From: Chryseobacterium arachidis | GTDB lineage: Bacteria; Bacteroidota; Bacteroidia; Flavobacteriales; Weeksellaceae | Direction: 5' to 3' | NCBI RefSeq assembly: GCF_900129245.1 | Contig: NZ_FQUT01000001.1 | Coordinates: 62,001 to 126,000, forward strand | Length of the DNA: 64,000 nucleotides | Part shown: positions 8,547 to 16,782 of the stretch, piece after piece | How the letters are laid out: every line of letters begins with the position of its first letter | Position numbering within the stretch: the first letter of the stretch is position 1 | Program-made: the position numbers and the translations under genes | Notes under the pieces: generated by a model | Databases searched by the model: none | What the model was told of the DNA's origin: nothing | Seen by the model: only the letters and a program-made list of their open reading frames with translations

Positions 8547-9734
8547 TTACTCTTGCGAACGGTCTTCCAAACTAGGATCTTCACTTTCCAGCCAGGAAGT
8601 TTTGTACGAAGGATCTTCTACTTTTAAAGCTTCTTCCGTCAATTTTAAAGGTCTGAAAGGATCAACCATAACAGCATATTCTTCAGTGAATTTTTTACCG
8701 ATGCTTCTTTCCATCGCCCCAGGATGAGGTCCGTGTACGATTCCTCCCGGGTGAAGCGTAAAGTCCATTAAATCAATATGATTACGGCTCATGAAGTCAC
8801 CTTCTGTATAGAATAAAACCTCATCAGAATCAATATTCGAGTGATTATAAGGTGCAGGAATTGCCTGTGGATGATAATCATACATTCTTGCACAGAACGA
8901 ACAAACCACAAAATTATGCGCTTCAAAAGTCTGGTGAACGGGCGGTGGTTGGTGAATTCTTCCCGTAATCGGTTCGAAGTTTTTGATATTGAATTTATAA
9001 GGATAAAAATATCCGTCCCAACCTACTACATCAAATGGATGCGTTGCATAGATGAAATCTGTGATCTGATTTTCCTTTTTTACTTTAATTAGAAATTCCC
9101 CTTTTTCATCTTTAGGCTCAACAAAAGTAGGAGTAATGATATCTCTTTCGCAGAAAGGAGAGTGTTCCAGCAATTGCCCAAATTCGTTTCTGTATCTTTT
9201 CGGTGTGTAAATTGGAGAATGACTTTCTACCACAAAGAAAACCGTATCATCAGAATGCAATTCTACCTGATAAATGGTTCCTCTTGGGATAATTAAATAA
9301 TCACCGACAGAAAACTCTAAATTTCCAACAAAAGTCTTCAAAATTCCGCTTCCGCTGTGAGCATATAAAAGCTCGTCACATTCTGCATTTTTGTAGAAAT
9401 AATCCATCGATTTTCTTGGCTTCGACAATCCCATTTTCAGGTCATTGTTTACCATCAAAAACTTGCGGCTGTCCATAAAATCATCTTCGGGAGTTACATT
9501 CATTCCCTTAAACATTCTTGGAGTTACGTTTTTCTCGACTGCGATTTTCGGTGCTACATCTTTCGGTTCGCCAATCGATTTGATCTGAGTCGGACGATGA
9601 ATGTGGTACAATAATGAAGAAATTCCATGAAAACCTTCGGTTCCGAAAAGCTGTTCATAGTAAAACTTATCTTCAGGAGATTTGAAAATCGTATGCCTTT
9701 TTTGTGGGATATTTCCCGACTGATGATATCTCAT
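8547..9734 (-). CDS. hmgA: Homogentisate 1,2-dioxygenase
   Basis: This 395-residue cupin-type iron dioxygenase opens the ring of homogentisate to give maleylacetoacetate. It is the bacterial-length form. The iron-ligand region is visible as PYNHSNIDSDEVLFYTEG (His298, Glu305) followed by LHPGGIVHGPHPGAMERS (His334 or His337). Aromatic and histidine-rich segments around IHQPPPVHQTFEAHNFVVC are also typical. It ends in a clear terminator and starts near a TAAATTTG promoter element. No maleylacetoacetate isomerase gene is in the window, so that step must be encoded elsewhere or occur non-enzymatically. Confidence 0.95.
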   Translation of the reverse strand: MRYHQSGNIPQKRHTIFKSPEDKFYYEQLFGTEGFHGISSLLYHIHRPTQIKSIGEPKDVAPKIAVEKNVTPRMFKGMNVTPEDDFMDSRKFLMVNNDLKMGLSKPRKSMDYFYKNAECDELLYAHSGSGILKTFVGNLEFSVGDYLIIPRGTIYQVELHSDDTVFFVVESHSPIYTPKRYRNEFGQLLEHSPFCERDIITPTFVEPKDEKGEFLIKVKKENQITDFIYATHPFDVVGWDGYFYPYKFNIKNFEPITGRIHQPPPVHQTFEAHNFVVCSFCARMYDYHPQAIPAPYNHSNIDSDEVLFYTEGDFMSRNHIDLMDFTLHPGGIVHGPHPGAMERSIGKKFTEEYAVMVDPFRPLKLTEEALKVEDPSYKTSWLESEDPSLEDRSQE

Positions 9735-9756
9735 TTTACTTTTATATGTTGACTCT

Positions 9757-9764
9757 CAAATTTA
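9757..9764 (-). promoter_or_regulatory. Candidate -7 element for hmgA (TAAATTTG)
   Basis: This matches the Bacteroidota primary-sigma -7 consensus TAnnTTTG, 23 bases before the hmgA ATG. No clear -33 TTG was seen. The overlapping string CTCTCAAAT also occurs before hppD. Confidence 0.45.
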
Positions 9765-9790
9765 ATACTTTTTGGGGAATCATTAAAAAC

Positions 9791-9820
9791 AAAAAAACTT
9801 CTGAAGATTTCAGAAGTTTT
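9791..9820 (-). terminator. Terminator of the MORN-repeat protein gene
   Basis: AAAACTTCTGAA and TTCAGAAGTTTT form a perfect 12-bp stem with loop GAT. On the minus strand it is followed by a T-rich tail (TTTTTTTGTTTTT), 25 bases after the stop of the leftward gene. Confidence 0.85.
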
Positions 9821-9844
9821 AATTGATTTTTTTGAGTTAACATT

Positions 9845-11146
9845 TTAGTTAATACGTTTGCCTTTTTCATCATATTTTTTCGATTTCAGAGGTGTTCCGG
9901 CTACAAAACTTGAAGAAACTTCTCTTAGAGTTCCATTCTCGTCATACATTTTCCATTCACCGGTGAAATCATCTTTGTTCACCCCGCCATAAGTTCCTAC
10001 AGCTTTTAATTTTCCATTTTCATGATAGTATTTCCATTCTCCTATCGGTATCATTTTTCCACCACTCACTATGATTGTAGTTGTATTTGTATTGATGATG
10101 TATTTTCCTTCCGATTCTAAATTGCCGTTTTCGTAGTAAAGTTTTTCGGTAATATACTTTCCGTTTGCAGAAAAAGTTCCGATGCTGCTTAATTTTCCAT
10201 TTTGATAATAGCTTTTTCCTTCACCGATAACTTTTCCATCTTTGTAGTTCGCCACCAGATCTAAATTCCCATTCTCAAAATAAGTTTTCCATTCCCCGTC
10301 TTTTAGCCCATTTTTATAGTTTCCTATTTCTTTAGTTTTTTCACTTTCAAAATAGGTTTTCCATTGTCCTGTTTCCTTTCCATCTTTATAGCTTCCTTCT
10401 TCTTTCAGCTTTCCATTTGTATAATAAAATTTCCATACTCCTGTTTCCTTTCCGTCTGGTGTCTCATAACCATAAGCAGAAAGTTTTCCGTTATCATGGT
10501 ATTCTTTTATTTCTTTGTTTTGATTATTACTTACAATATTTTGATTTTCTAGTGGTTTTTTGATGGTTTTTGTAATCGTGCTTAATGTGCCTGCTTTATA
10601 CTCTTCAATATATGAAGATAAAAGTTTTTCAACTTTGTTGGTGTACTTGTAGGAACTGCTTTTAGCAAAATCGTTTGTCAAATCTGTCTGATAAATGGTG
10701 TAGCCTTTTTTTTGGTATTGATCAAGAATGGCTTGCCTTGCATTGAGTACAAATGCGGTGGTAGATTTTACATTTTTATTAAACTGTACTTCCTGATCTC
10801 CTATATAATTTGACATTTTTCCATTATAGATGACAGCATAAACTTGTTTTATTTTGGATTTTAAAACAAGCTGATTGCCGTTAAATCCTTCTTTTTCAAT
10901 CTGCTGAATTTTGTTGTAAATATAAGGTTCCAATACTACAGAAGCAGCATCTCCGAAATTTTCCTTCAATCTGTAAATGTAGCTGGTGATTACGAGTATT
11001 TTAGGCTCGTCAGAATTTGGTAATCCAAACTCGGCATAATAAAATTCTGCATATTGCTGATCTTCTGGAACAATTTTCTGGGCTTTTACAATAGATACGT
11101 TGGTGAGAAATAAGAGTATTGTTAGTATGTTGATTTGTAGTTTCAT
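9845..11146 (-). CDS. Exported MORN-repeat (YwqK-like) protein
   Basis: This 433-residue protein has a signal peptide (MKLQINILTILLFLTNVSIVKAQ) and an N-terminal region of about 190 residues of unknown fold. From residue 210 it carries a run of about nine MORN-2/YwqK-type repeats of the form YxNGKLxxxGxYKDGKxxGxWKxYY, for example ENGNLDLVANYKDGKVIGEG. Such repeats form flat beta strands and occur in many exported Bacteroidota proteins; some database entries call them YwqK family antitoxins, but nothing here suggests a toxin partner. It is a single gene with its own terminator. Function unknown. Confidence 0.8.
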   Translation of the reverse strand: MKLQINILTILLFLTNVSIVKAQKIVPEDQQYAEFYYAEFGLPNSDEPKILVITSYIYRLKENFGDAASVVLEPYIYNKIQQIEKEGFNGNQLVLKSKIKQVYAVIYNGKMSNYIGDQEVQFNKNVKSTTAFVLNARQAILDQYQKKGYTIYQTDLTNDFAKSSSYKYTNKVEKLLSSYIEEYKAGTLSTITKTIKKPLENQNIVSNNQNKEIKEYHDNGKLSAYGYETPDGKETGVWKFYYTNGKLKEEGSYKDGKETGQWKTYFESEKTKEIGNYKNGLKDGEWKTYFENGNLDLVANYKDGKVIGEGKSYYQNGKLSSIGTFSANGKYITEKLYYENGNLESEGKYIINTNTTTIIVSGGKMIPIGEWKYYHENGKLKAVGTYGGVNKDDFTGEWKMYDENGTLREVSSSFVAGTPLKSKKYDEKGKRIN

Positions 11147-11263
11147 AGCTTTAGTTTTTATATAATAAAATTATGAATTTCTACGATAATTTGTACATGT
11201 TTTCAATTTTATTGTGATAAAAATTATAAACACATTATAATTAGTTTTTCTATTCTAAAAATA

Positions 11264-11285
11264 ATTGTTAGCTTTGTCTAACAAT
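11264..11285. promoter_or_regulatory. Inverted repeat over the promoter of the TonB-dependent receptor
   Basis: ATTGTTAG (11264-11271) and CTAACAAT (11278-11285) are perfect 8-bp arms around loop CTTTGT. The TAGCTTTG -7 element (11269-11276) lies inside, so the palindrome covers the likely promoter and start site 10 bases before the ATG. That placement suits a repressor operator. A 5' RNA hairpin is an alternative. Confidence 0.5.
11269..11276 (+). promoter_or_regulatory. Candidate -7 element TAGCTTTG for the receptor gene
   Basis: This is a perfect match to TAnnTTTG, ending 18 bases before ATG 11295. A convincing -33 TTG is lacking. Confidence 0.5.
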
Positions 11286-11294
11286 TTTAATTTC

Positions 11295-13364
11295 ATGAAG
11301 CGAATATTATTTTCTGCCCTCTTTTTTTCCGGATATTGTTTTTCACAAGAAACTGATAGTTTGCATCTAAAGCCATCAAAGAAAATGGATTCAGTTAAAA
11401 TTTCAGATAGAAAAATGAAGACGAAAGATATTGACGATGTTGTGATTACAGGAACCATAAAACCAATCAGTAAATCGAAAAGTCCTGTTGCGGTGGAAAT
11501 TTACAGCCAGAAATTTTTCCAGAAAAACCCGACTCCGAATATTTTTGAAGCCATTTCTATGGTAAACGGAGTAAAACCTCAGCTGAACTGTTCGGTTTGT
11601 AATACGGGAGATATTCACATCAACGGCTTGGAAGGCCCTTATACGATGATTCTGATTGACGGAATGCCAATTGTAAGTTCACTTTCAACCGTTTACGGAC
11701 TGAGTGGTATTCCAAATAGTCTGGTCGATAGAATTGAAGTCGTAAAAGGTCCGGCTTCATCCATTTACGGTTCTGAAGCGATGGGAGGAGTTATTAATAT
11801 CATTACTAAAAATGCTTTGACCGCTCCGAAATTAAGTGTTGATCTGATGACCACCACCTGGAGTGAAAATAACCTTGATTTTTCCACAAAATTTAATCTG
11901 GGTAAAAATGCCGCTTCCTTATTAAGTTTGAATTATTTCAATTACGAAAAAAGATTTGATTATAATAAAGACAACTTTACGGATGCTGCTTTGCAGAACA
12001 GGATTTCCATCTTTAATAAATGGAATTTTCAACGAAAAGAAAACCGACTGGCAAGTTTTGCATTAAGATATTTATATGAAGACCGTTTTGGCGGAGAAAT
12101 GCAGTGGAATAAATCGTATCGTGGCAGTGATGAGGTCTACGGAGAAAGTATTTATACGAATAGAGTAGAAGCTTTTGGCGTTTATCAATGGCCTTTGAAG
12201 GAAAATATAATTACTCAGTTCTCTTACAATTTCCATGATCAGAATTCTTTCTATGGAAATAATCCTTTTGTGGCGACCCAGAAAGTGGCTTTTACACAAA
12301 CGTATTGGGATAAAAAATTGGGAAAACACGATTTAATTGTAGGAGCGACTTTCAAACGAACTTTTTATGACGACAATACACCCGGAACTCTGTCTTCAGA
12401 CGGACTCATAAATGAGCCGATGAAGTCACCGATTTTCGGAGCGTTTATTCAGGATCAGTGGGAAATTAACGAGAAAAATACTTTGTTGCTCGGTTACAGA
12501 TTTGATTATGATAAAATTCATCATACTGTGCATTCACCACGTTTTGCGTGGAAGTTTTCGCCGAATCCTTATCATACATTACATTTCAATTTTGGAACGG
12601 GTTTCCGTGTGGTAAATTTATTTACGGAAGATCATGCAGCGTTGACGGGTTCTCGTGAAGTTGTGATTCAATCCAATTTAAAACCAGAAAAATCAATTAA
12701 CGGAAATTTAAATTATGTCTGGAAAATTCCTGTCGGAGATAAGTTGATTAATTTGGATGCTTCTGCTTTTTACACCTATTTCAGTAATAAAATTGTCGGT
12801 GATTTTGATACTGATCCTGAAAAGATCATTTACGATAATCTCCACGGTTATGGAATTTCCAGAGGAGCTTCTCTGAATGTAGATTATAACTTTAGTTTTC
12901 CATTGAGTATCAATTTAGGAGTGACATACCTGGATGTTTATCAGAAATTTGATGGTGAAAATGAAAAATCACAGCAGCTTCATGCCCCGAAATGGAGCGG
13001 AACTTACAATCTAACGTATAAATTTCCAAGTAATTTAACAATAGATTTTACCGGACAATTTTACGGACCGATGAGGTTACCAGTTTTGCCAAATGATTAC
13101 CGCTCTGAATATTCTCCGTTTTATTCTTTGGCAAATGTTCAGGTTTCGAAGAGTTTCAAATCGGGATTTGAGGTGTATTGCGGAATCAAAAATCTGTTCA
13201 ATTTCACACCAAAAGATCCTTTGATGCGCCCCTTTGATCCGTTTGATAAAAATGTGGATGATCCGATTAATAATCCGAAACATTATACTTTTGATACGAC
13301 TTACGGATATGCGCCGATGCAGAAAATAAGAGGCTTTTTGGGTGTGAAATATACTTTGAAATAA
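11295..13364 (+). CDS. TonB-dependent outer-membrane receptor
   Basis: The start at 11295 (MKRILFSALFFSGYCFSQ) gives a clean signal peptide and a protein of 689 residues. The plug domain follows: DDVVITGTIKPISKSKSPVA, NIFEAISMVNGVKPQ, ILIDGMPIVSSLSTVYGLSG and IEVVKGPASSIYGSEAMGGV, then INIITK. After this a 22-strand-type beta barrel rich in aromatic residues runs to a C-terminal GVKYTLK. The plug contains an unusual CSVC pair (NCSVCNTGDIHING). This is the BtuB/CirA-like class that imports metal complexes or cofactors; the ligand is not evident. An exported thioredoxin gene lies 150 bases downstream on the same strand. Confidence 0.92.
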   Translation: MKRILFSALFFSGYCFSQETDSLHLKPSKKMDSVKISDRKMKTKDIDDVVITGTIKPISKSKSPVAVEIYSQKFFQKNPTPNIFEAISMVNGVKPQLNCSVCNTGDIHINGLEGPYTMILIDGMPIVSSLSTVYGLSGIPNSLVDRIEVVKGPASSIYGSEAMGGVINIITKNALTAPKLSVDLMTTTWSENNLDFSTKFNLGKNAASLLSLNYFNYEKRFDYNKDNFTDAALQNRISIFNKWNFQRKENRLASFALRYLYEDRFGGEMQWNKSYRGSDEVYGESIYTNRVEAFGVYQWPLKENIITQFSYNFHDQNSFYGNNPFVATQKVAFTQTYWDKKLGKHDLIVGATFKRTFYDDNTPGTLSSDGLINEPMKSPIFGAFIQDQWEINEKNTLLLGYRFDYDKIHHTVHSPRFAWKFSPNPYHTLHFNFGTGFRVVNLFTEDHAALTGSREVVIQSNLKPEKSINGNLNYVWKIPVGDKLINLDASAFYTYFSNKIVGDFDTDPEKIIYDNLHGYGISRGASLNVDYNFSFPLSINLGVTYLDVYQKFDGENEKSQQLHAPKWSGTYNLTYKFPSNLTIDFTGQFYGPMRLPVLPNDYRSEYSPFYSLANVQVSKSFKSGFEVYCGIKNLFNFTPKDPLMRPFDPFDKNVDDPINNPKHYTFDTTYGYAPMQKIRGFLGVKYTLK

Positions 13365-13366
13365 TG

Positions 13367-13505
13367 ATTTTACCGCAAAAGAAACAAAAGAAATGATTGG
13401 AAAAAAGATTTTAAAAAGTTTACAAAACTTAAATTTCAAACTTTGTTTGCTTTTAATTATCTAAAAAGGTTTCAAAAATCTTTTGTCTCTTTTGTGGTTG
13501 AAAAA
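13367..13505. repeat. Palindromic intergenic element, ACCGCAAAAG arms
   Basis: Left arm ATTTTACCGCAAAAGAAACA (from about 13367) pairs imperfectly with right arm CTTTTGTCTCTTTTGTGGTT (from 13480). It fills the gap between the receptor and the thioredoxin genes and belongs to the same family as 18334-18510 and 49434-49570. Confidence 0.65.
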
Positions 13506-13514
13506 ATATAAAGA

Positions 13515-13982
13515 ATGAAAACTTTAACGATATTTTTATTTTTAATGTTGGTGCCGTGTTTTTGTCTTTCGCAGATAAAGACAGGCACTTTTTCGGACTT
13601 GGAAATTGGGCAAAAAGAAAATCCGAAGCCGATTATTATTCATATTTATACGAGTTGGTGTTCGGTTTGCAAGATTGAGTCCTTTGAATTAAATAAAGAT
13701 AAAGAATTAGCTCAGTTGATTAATGACAATTTTTACTTCATCAATTTTGAAGCGGAAAAAACAAAAGAGAAAATCCGTTTTCAGGGAAAAGAATTTGAGT
13801 ACTTATCGAATGGGAATTCCGGAATTCATGAGTTGGTTCTGGCGTTGTCTAAAAATAAAAAACAGCCTGTTTATCCGTTGTGGATTATTTTGGATAAAAA
13901 TCAGAATTTGATTGAATATCATGAAGGGATATTTAAAGCTGAGGAAATAAAACGGAGACTTAATGCGATTTTAAATTTTTAA
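13515..13982 (+). CDS. Exported thioredoxin-fold protein
   Basis: This 155-residue protein has a signal peptide (MKTLTIFLFLMLVPCFCLSQ) followed by a thioredoxin-like domain with active site WCSVC (Cys49 and Cys52 within IHIYTSWCSVCKIES). Later segments PVYPLWIILDKNQNLI and the C-terminal helix EEIKRRLNAIL fit the fold, including the cis-proline loop near VYPLW. It should act in the periplasm as a thiol-disulphide reductase or oxidase. It follows the TonB-dependent receptor, whose plug contains a CxxC, so a redox link between the two is possible but unproven. Confidence 0.85.
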   Translation: MKTLTIFLFLMLVPCFCLSQIKTGTFSDLEIGQKENPKPIIIHIYTSWCSVCKIESFELNKDKELAQLINDNFYFINFEAEKTKEKIRFQGKEFEYLSNGNSGIHELVLALSKNKKQPVYPLWIILDKNQNLIEYHEGIFKAEEIKRRLNAILNF

Positions 13983-14084
13983 TTTTAGTGGATTTCGCAG
14001 ATCTTTTTTTAATCTTTAGTTTTTTAATTTATTCCCCTAAAGTTGTAAATATTTTTCAAATACTTAGATGGATGACTTAAATCT

Positions 14085-14185
14085 TAGCCCCGATTGAGCG
14101 GTATGTTTAAGCTCTTTTCCTGATTAGGCTCGGCGGCGAAGCCGCCGAGCCTAATCAGGAAAAAGCGAGTCGCGAAAGAGGGAAT
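14085..14185. repeat. Compound GC-rich hairpin element
   Basis: The centre is a perfect 23-bp stem (14115-14137 with 14141-14163; core GGCTCGGCGGC, loop GAA), very GC-rich for this genome. Outside it, nested short pairings occur: CTC (14112) with GAG (14167), GCG (14098) with CGC (14171), and CCC (14088) with GGG (14180). The flanks GCCCCGATTGAGCGG and GCGAAAGAGGGAA resemble compound repeats I recall from other Flavobacteriia intergenic regions. It could be a REP-type element or a strong transcription stop after the thioredoxin gene. Confidence 0.6.
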
Positions 14186-14252
14186 TGCTTCTAAAAAAAT
14201 ATAACATCAGCATCTACGTAATCCTCAAAATCTACGGGGATATAATAAAATA

Positions 14253-14618
14253 CTATTTCAAAAGCACCGCACCAATCGCCAAAATCGCCGGCAAAGCCTG
14301 AACGAAAAAGATTTTCTTTGTCGCAGAAACAGCACCGTAAATTCCTGCCACAGCAACACATCCCAGGAAGAATAGAGCGATATTCGTTTGCCATTTCTCA
14401 TCTTCAATCAGGAAGGACCATACTAATCCGGCTGATAAGAACCCGTTATACAATCCCTGATTGGCTGCTAAACCTTTGGTTGGTTTAAATAGTTCAGCAG
14501 GTAACGCAGATTTAAAAACTTCTTTTCCTTTGGTTTCCCATGCAAACATTTCCATCCAGAGAATATAAAGATGTTCGATGGCTACAGCAGCAATTAAAAT
14601 TTTGGCAACGATTTCCAT
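14253..14618 (-). CDS. DUF1304 family small membrane protein
   Basis: This 121-residue protein has four predicted membrane helices: about 5-23 (AKILIAAVAIEHLYILWME), 55-72, 82-98 (NIALFFLGCVAVAGIYGAV) and 103-119. The WMEMFAWET segment after the first helix and GLAANQGLYNGFLSAGL are characteristic of DUF1304. Function of the family is unknown. It is divergent from the Crp/Fnr-type regulator 65 bases away, so the regulator may control it. Confidence 0.85.
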   Translation of the reverse strand: MEIVAKILIAAVAIEHLYILWMEMFAWETKGKEVFKSALPAELFKPTKGLAANQGLYNGFLSAGLVWSFLIEDEKWQTNIALFFLGCVAVAGIYGAVSATKKIFFVQALPAILAIGAVLLK

Positions 14619-14658
14619 GATTTACTGTTTTGTCATTGTAAAACTAAAAAAATAAAGT

Positions 14659-14666
14659 TAAGTTTG
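14659..14666 (+). promoter_or_regulatory. Candidate -7 element TAAGTTTG for the Crp/Fnr gene
   Basis: This is a perfect TAnnTTTG match ending 17 bases before ATG 14684. Confidence 0.45.
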
Positions 14667-14683
14667 AATACTCAATTTCAAAA

Positions 14684-15256
14684 ATGGAAACTTTCAAGGC
14701 ACATTTAGACAAATTTATAACGATCAGTGACGAAGAATTTACTTCGGTGTTATCTTTTTTTGAGGTTAGAGAGGTTAAAAAAAAGCAGGATTTGATACTA
14801 AGCCAGGAAGTTTGCAGATCAATGTTTTTTGTGGTAAAAGGTTGTCTGAGAAAATTTTTCGTTAATGAAAAGGGAGTAGAACAAACTACTGAATTTGCAA
14901 TAGAAAACTGGTGGATGACCGATACTTTTGCTTATGAAAGGCAGATCAAGACTGATTTTTGTATTCAGGCGGTTGAAAAATCGATCATCTTAGAAATAAA
15001 TCTTCAGACCCAGGAAGAATTACTGAAAAAACATCCGGTGATGGAGCGTTATTTCAGAATGATTTATCAGAGAGCTTATGCAGCTTCTGAAAGGCGAATT
15101 CGCTATCTTTATGAAATGACCAGAGAAGAATTGTATATCAATTTCAGTACATTATATCCTTGGTTTATTCAGAGAATCCCGCAATATTTGATTGCTTCCT
15201 TTTTAGGTTTCACTCCGGAATATTTAAGTGAAATACGGGCAAAATTACGTTCTTAA
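14684..15256 (+). CDS. Crp/Fnr family transcriptional regulator
   Basis: This 190-residue protein has a cyclic-nucleotide-binding-type jelly roll (about residues 10-125, with LILSQEVCRSMFFVVKGCLR and TEFAIENWWMTD) followed by a linking helix. The short C-terminal helix-turn-helix region reads IPQYLIASFLGFTPEYLSEIRAKL. This is the common Bacteroidota Crp-like group, usually without demonstrated cAMP binding. It is followed by DoxX and two AhpD-like genes on the same strand and is divergent from DUF1304, so it is the obvious candidate to regulate this small redox cluster. The signal sensed is unknown. Confidence 0.85.
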   Translation: METFKAHLDKFITISDEEFTSVLSFFEVREVKKKQDLILSQEVCRSMFFVVKGCLRKFFVNEKGVEQTTEFAIENWWMTDTFAYERQIKTDFCIQAVEKSIILEINLQTQEELLKKHPVMERYFRMIYQRAYAASERRIRYLYEMTREELYINFSTLYPWFIQRIPQYLIASFLGFTPEYLSEIRAKLRS

Positions 15257-15319
15257 ACCAGTTTAAGATTTTTAAGATTCTATATGCTGAACTTTGTCAT
15301 GTAATTAAAAGCAAACATC

Positions 15320-15751
15320 ATGGCACAAGAAAAAGTTCAGTATCCGCAATTATTTTTAAGACTTGCCATTTCAGCTACGATGCTTTCTGCCGTTGCAGAC
15401 CGGTTCGGATTTTGGGGTGAAAATTCTGCCTGGGGAAACTGGGGGAATTTCGAAAAATATACGGAACAGCTTACCTATTTTCTTCCTGAAAGCTTAAGTA
15501 CTTTTTCTGCATACACCGCAACTTTTTTGGAAATCCTTTTTTCTTTGATGTTGATTTTAGGTTTCAAAACCAGATTAGCAGCTTATGGAACAGGATTTTT
15601 ATTGCTGACTTTTGCCTTATCGATGACGATCGCTTTAGGGGCAAAAGCTCCTTTAGATTATTCGGTCTGGATTGGAAGTGCGGCTGCATTTCTTTTAGCA
15701 TCACAACAAAATTATAATTATTCACTAGATACATTAACTAAAAAAAATTAA
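15320..15751 (+). CDS. DoxX family membrane protein
   Basis: This 143-residue protein has about four hydrophobic helices (LFLRLAISATMLSAVADR, FLEILFSLMLILGF, AAYGTGFLLLTFALSMTI and WIGSAAAFLLA) in the arrangement of the DoxX/DoxD family. DoxX proteins are often found beside thiol or peroxide-defence enzymes. Only five bases separate it from the following AhpD-like gene, so they should form an operon. Its biochemical role is not established. Confidence 0.8.
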   Translation: MAQEKVQYPQLFLRLAISATMLSAVADRFGFWGENSAWGNWGNFEKYTEQLTYFLPESLSTFSAYTATFLEILFSLMLILGFKTRLAAYGTGFLLLTFALSMTIALGAKAPLDYSVWIGSAAAFLLASQQNYNYSLDTLTKKN

Positions 15752-15756
15752 GTATT

Positions 15757-16200
15757 ATGAGCGCAAGATTCAACTGGACAACGCTTCACCCTGCAGCTTA
15801 CAAAGCGGGAATAGGAATAGAAATGGCTCTTCAGAACAGCTTTTTAGATCCGATTCAGAAAGAATTAATTAAAATCAGATCTTCACAGATCAACGGATGT
15901 GCGTTCTGTCTGGATATGCATACCAAAGATGCCCTGAAGCATGGTGAAACTCCACAGAGAATTTTTATTCTGAATGCCTGGAGAGACGCGAAAGAATTTT
16001 TTACGGAAGAAGAGCAGGTTATTTTGATGATTACAGAGGAAATTACGCTGATCAACCAGAAAGGACTGACAGAAGAAACGTATGAAAAAGCAAAGAAGCT
16101 GTTCGATGAAACCCAGATTTCTCAAATCATTATGGCGGCAGTTGCGATCAATATGTGGAACAGAATTGCAAAAGCTTCCCACATGGAAATCGGGAAATAA
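15757..16200 (+). CDS. Carboxymuconolactone decarboxylase (AhpD-like) family protein, copy 1
   Basis: This 147-residue protein carries the AhpD-type active site CAFCLDMH (Cys48, Cys51, His55) in a helical CMD fold, with RIFILNAWRDAKEFF and IIMAAVAINMWNRIA downstream. The CxxCxxxH motif points to peroxide or alkyl hydroperoxide defence rather than lactone decarboxylation. A close paralogue follows 68 bases downstream with the same length and most of the same residues, so this is a tandem duplication. It sits in the Crp-DoxX-CMD-CMD row. Confidence 0.88.
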   Translation: MSARFNWTTLHPAAYKAGIGIEMALQNSFLDPIQKELIKIRSSQINGCAFCLDMHTKDALKHGETPQRIFILNAWRDAKEFFTEEEQVILMITEEITLINQKGLTEETYEKAKKLFDETQISQIIMAAVAINMWNRIAKASHMEIGK

Positions 16201-16268
16201 TTCTGGTCAAAATTAATTAACGATAAAAAGAAATTCTTAACAAAACAAATTCACAAAAATATACGATT

Positions 16269-16712
16269 ATGAGTGCAAGATTCAACATGGCAACGACAAA
16301 CGCTGCCTCTTATAAAGCGGGAATTGGAATGGAAACTGCTCTTCAGGATAGTTTTTTAAGCCCGATTCAAAAAGAATTAATTAAAATCAGAACTTCACAG
16401 ATCAATGGCTGTGCCTTCTGTCTCGATATGCATACCAAAGATGCTCTGAAATATGGTGAAACTCCCCAAAGAATTTTTCTTCTGAATGCATGGAGAGATT
16501 CGAAAGAACTGTTCAGCCTTGAAGAGCAGATTATTTTAACGATTGCTGAAGAAATTACCTTAATCAGTGATAAAGGGCTTTCGGAAGAAACGTATCAGCA
16601 GGCCAAAGGAATTTTCAACGAAAAACAGCTGGTGGATATTATCATGGCAGCCATTTCTATCAATATGTGGAACAGAATTGCAATTTCAACGCACATGCCG
16701 ATCGGTAAATAA
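16269..16712 (+). CDS. Carboxymuconolactone decarboxylase (AhpD-like) family protein, copy 2
   Basis: This protein is 147 residues, the same length as the preceding gene and very similar throughout: MSARFN..., KAGIGME, SFLSPIQKELIKIR, QINGCAFCLDMHTKDALK and NMWNRIA are shared. Differences are concentrated in the C-terminal half, around residues 80-135. The catalytic CxxCxxxH is intact, so both copies should be active. A terminator follows. Confidence 0.88.
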   Translation: MSARFNMATTNAASYKAGIGMETALQDSFLSPIQKELIKIRTSQINGCAFCLDMHTKDALKYGETPQRIFLLNAWRDSKELFSLEEQIILTIAEEITLISDKGLSEETYQQAKGIFNEKQLVDIIMAAISINMWNRIAISTHMPIGK

Positions 16713-16742
16713 ATCTGTTATTTGTTTAAAAAGTTATTTACG

Positions 16743-16782
16743 CAAAGCGCCTCTCAATATGGAGAAGCGCTTTGTTATTTTT
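16743..16782 (+). terminator. Terminator after the AhpD-like pair
   Basis: CAAAGCGC (16743-16750) pairs with GCGCTTTG (16767-16774), extended by CTC/GAG with a small bulge, followed by TTATTTTT. It overlaps the last bases of the convergent PPC-domain gene. Confidence 0.8.

Noticed and set aside
9845..11146. YwqK-type antitoxin of a toxin-antitoxin system
   Set aside because: The MORN-like repeats only share that database name; the protein is exported and has no toxin neighbour.
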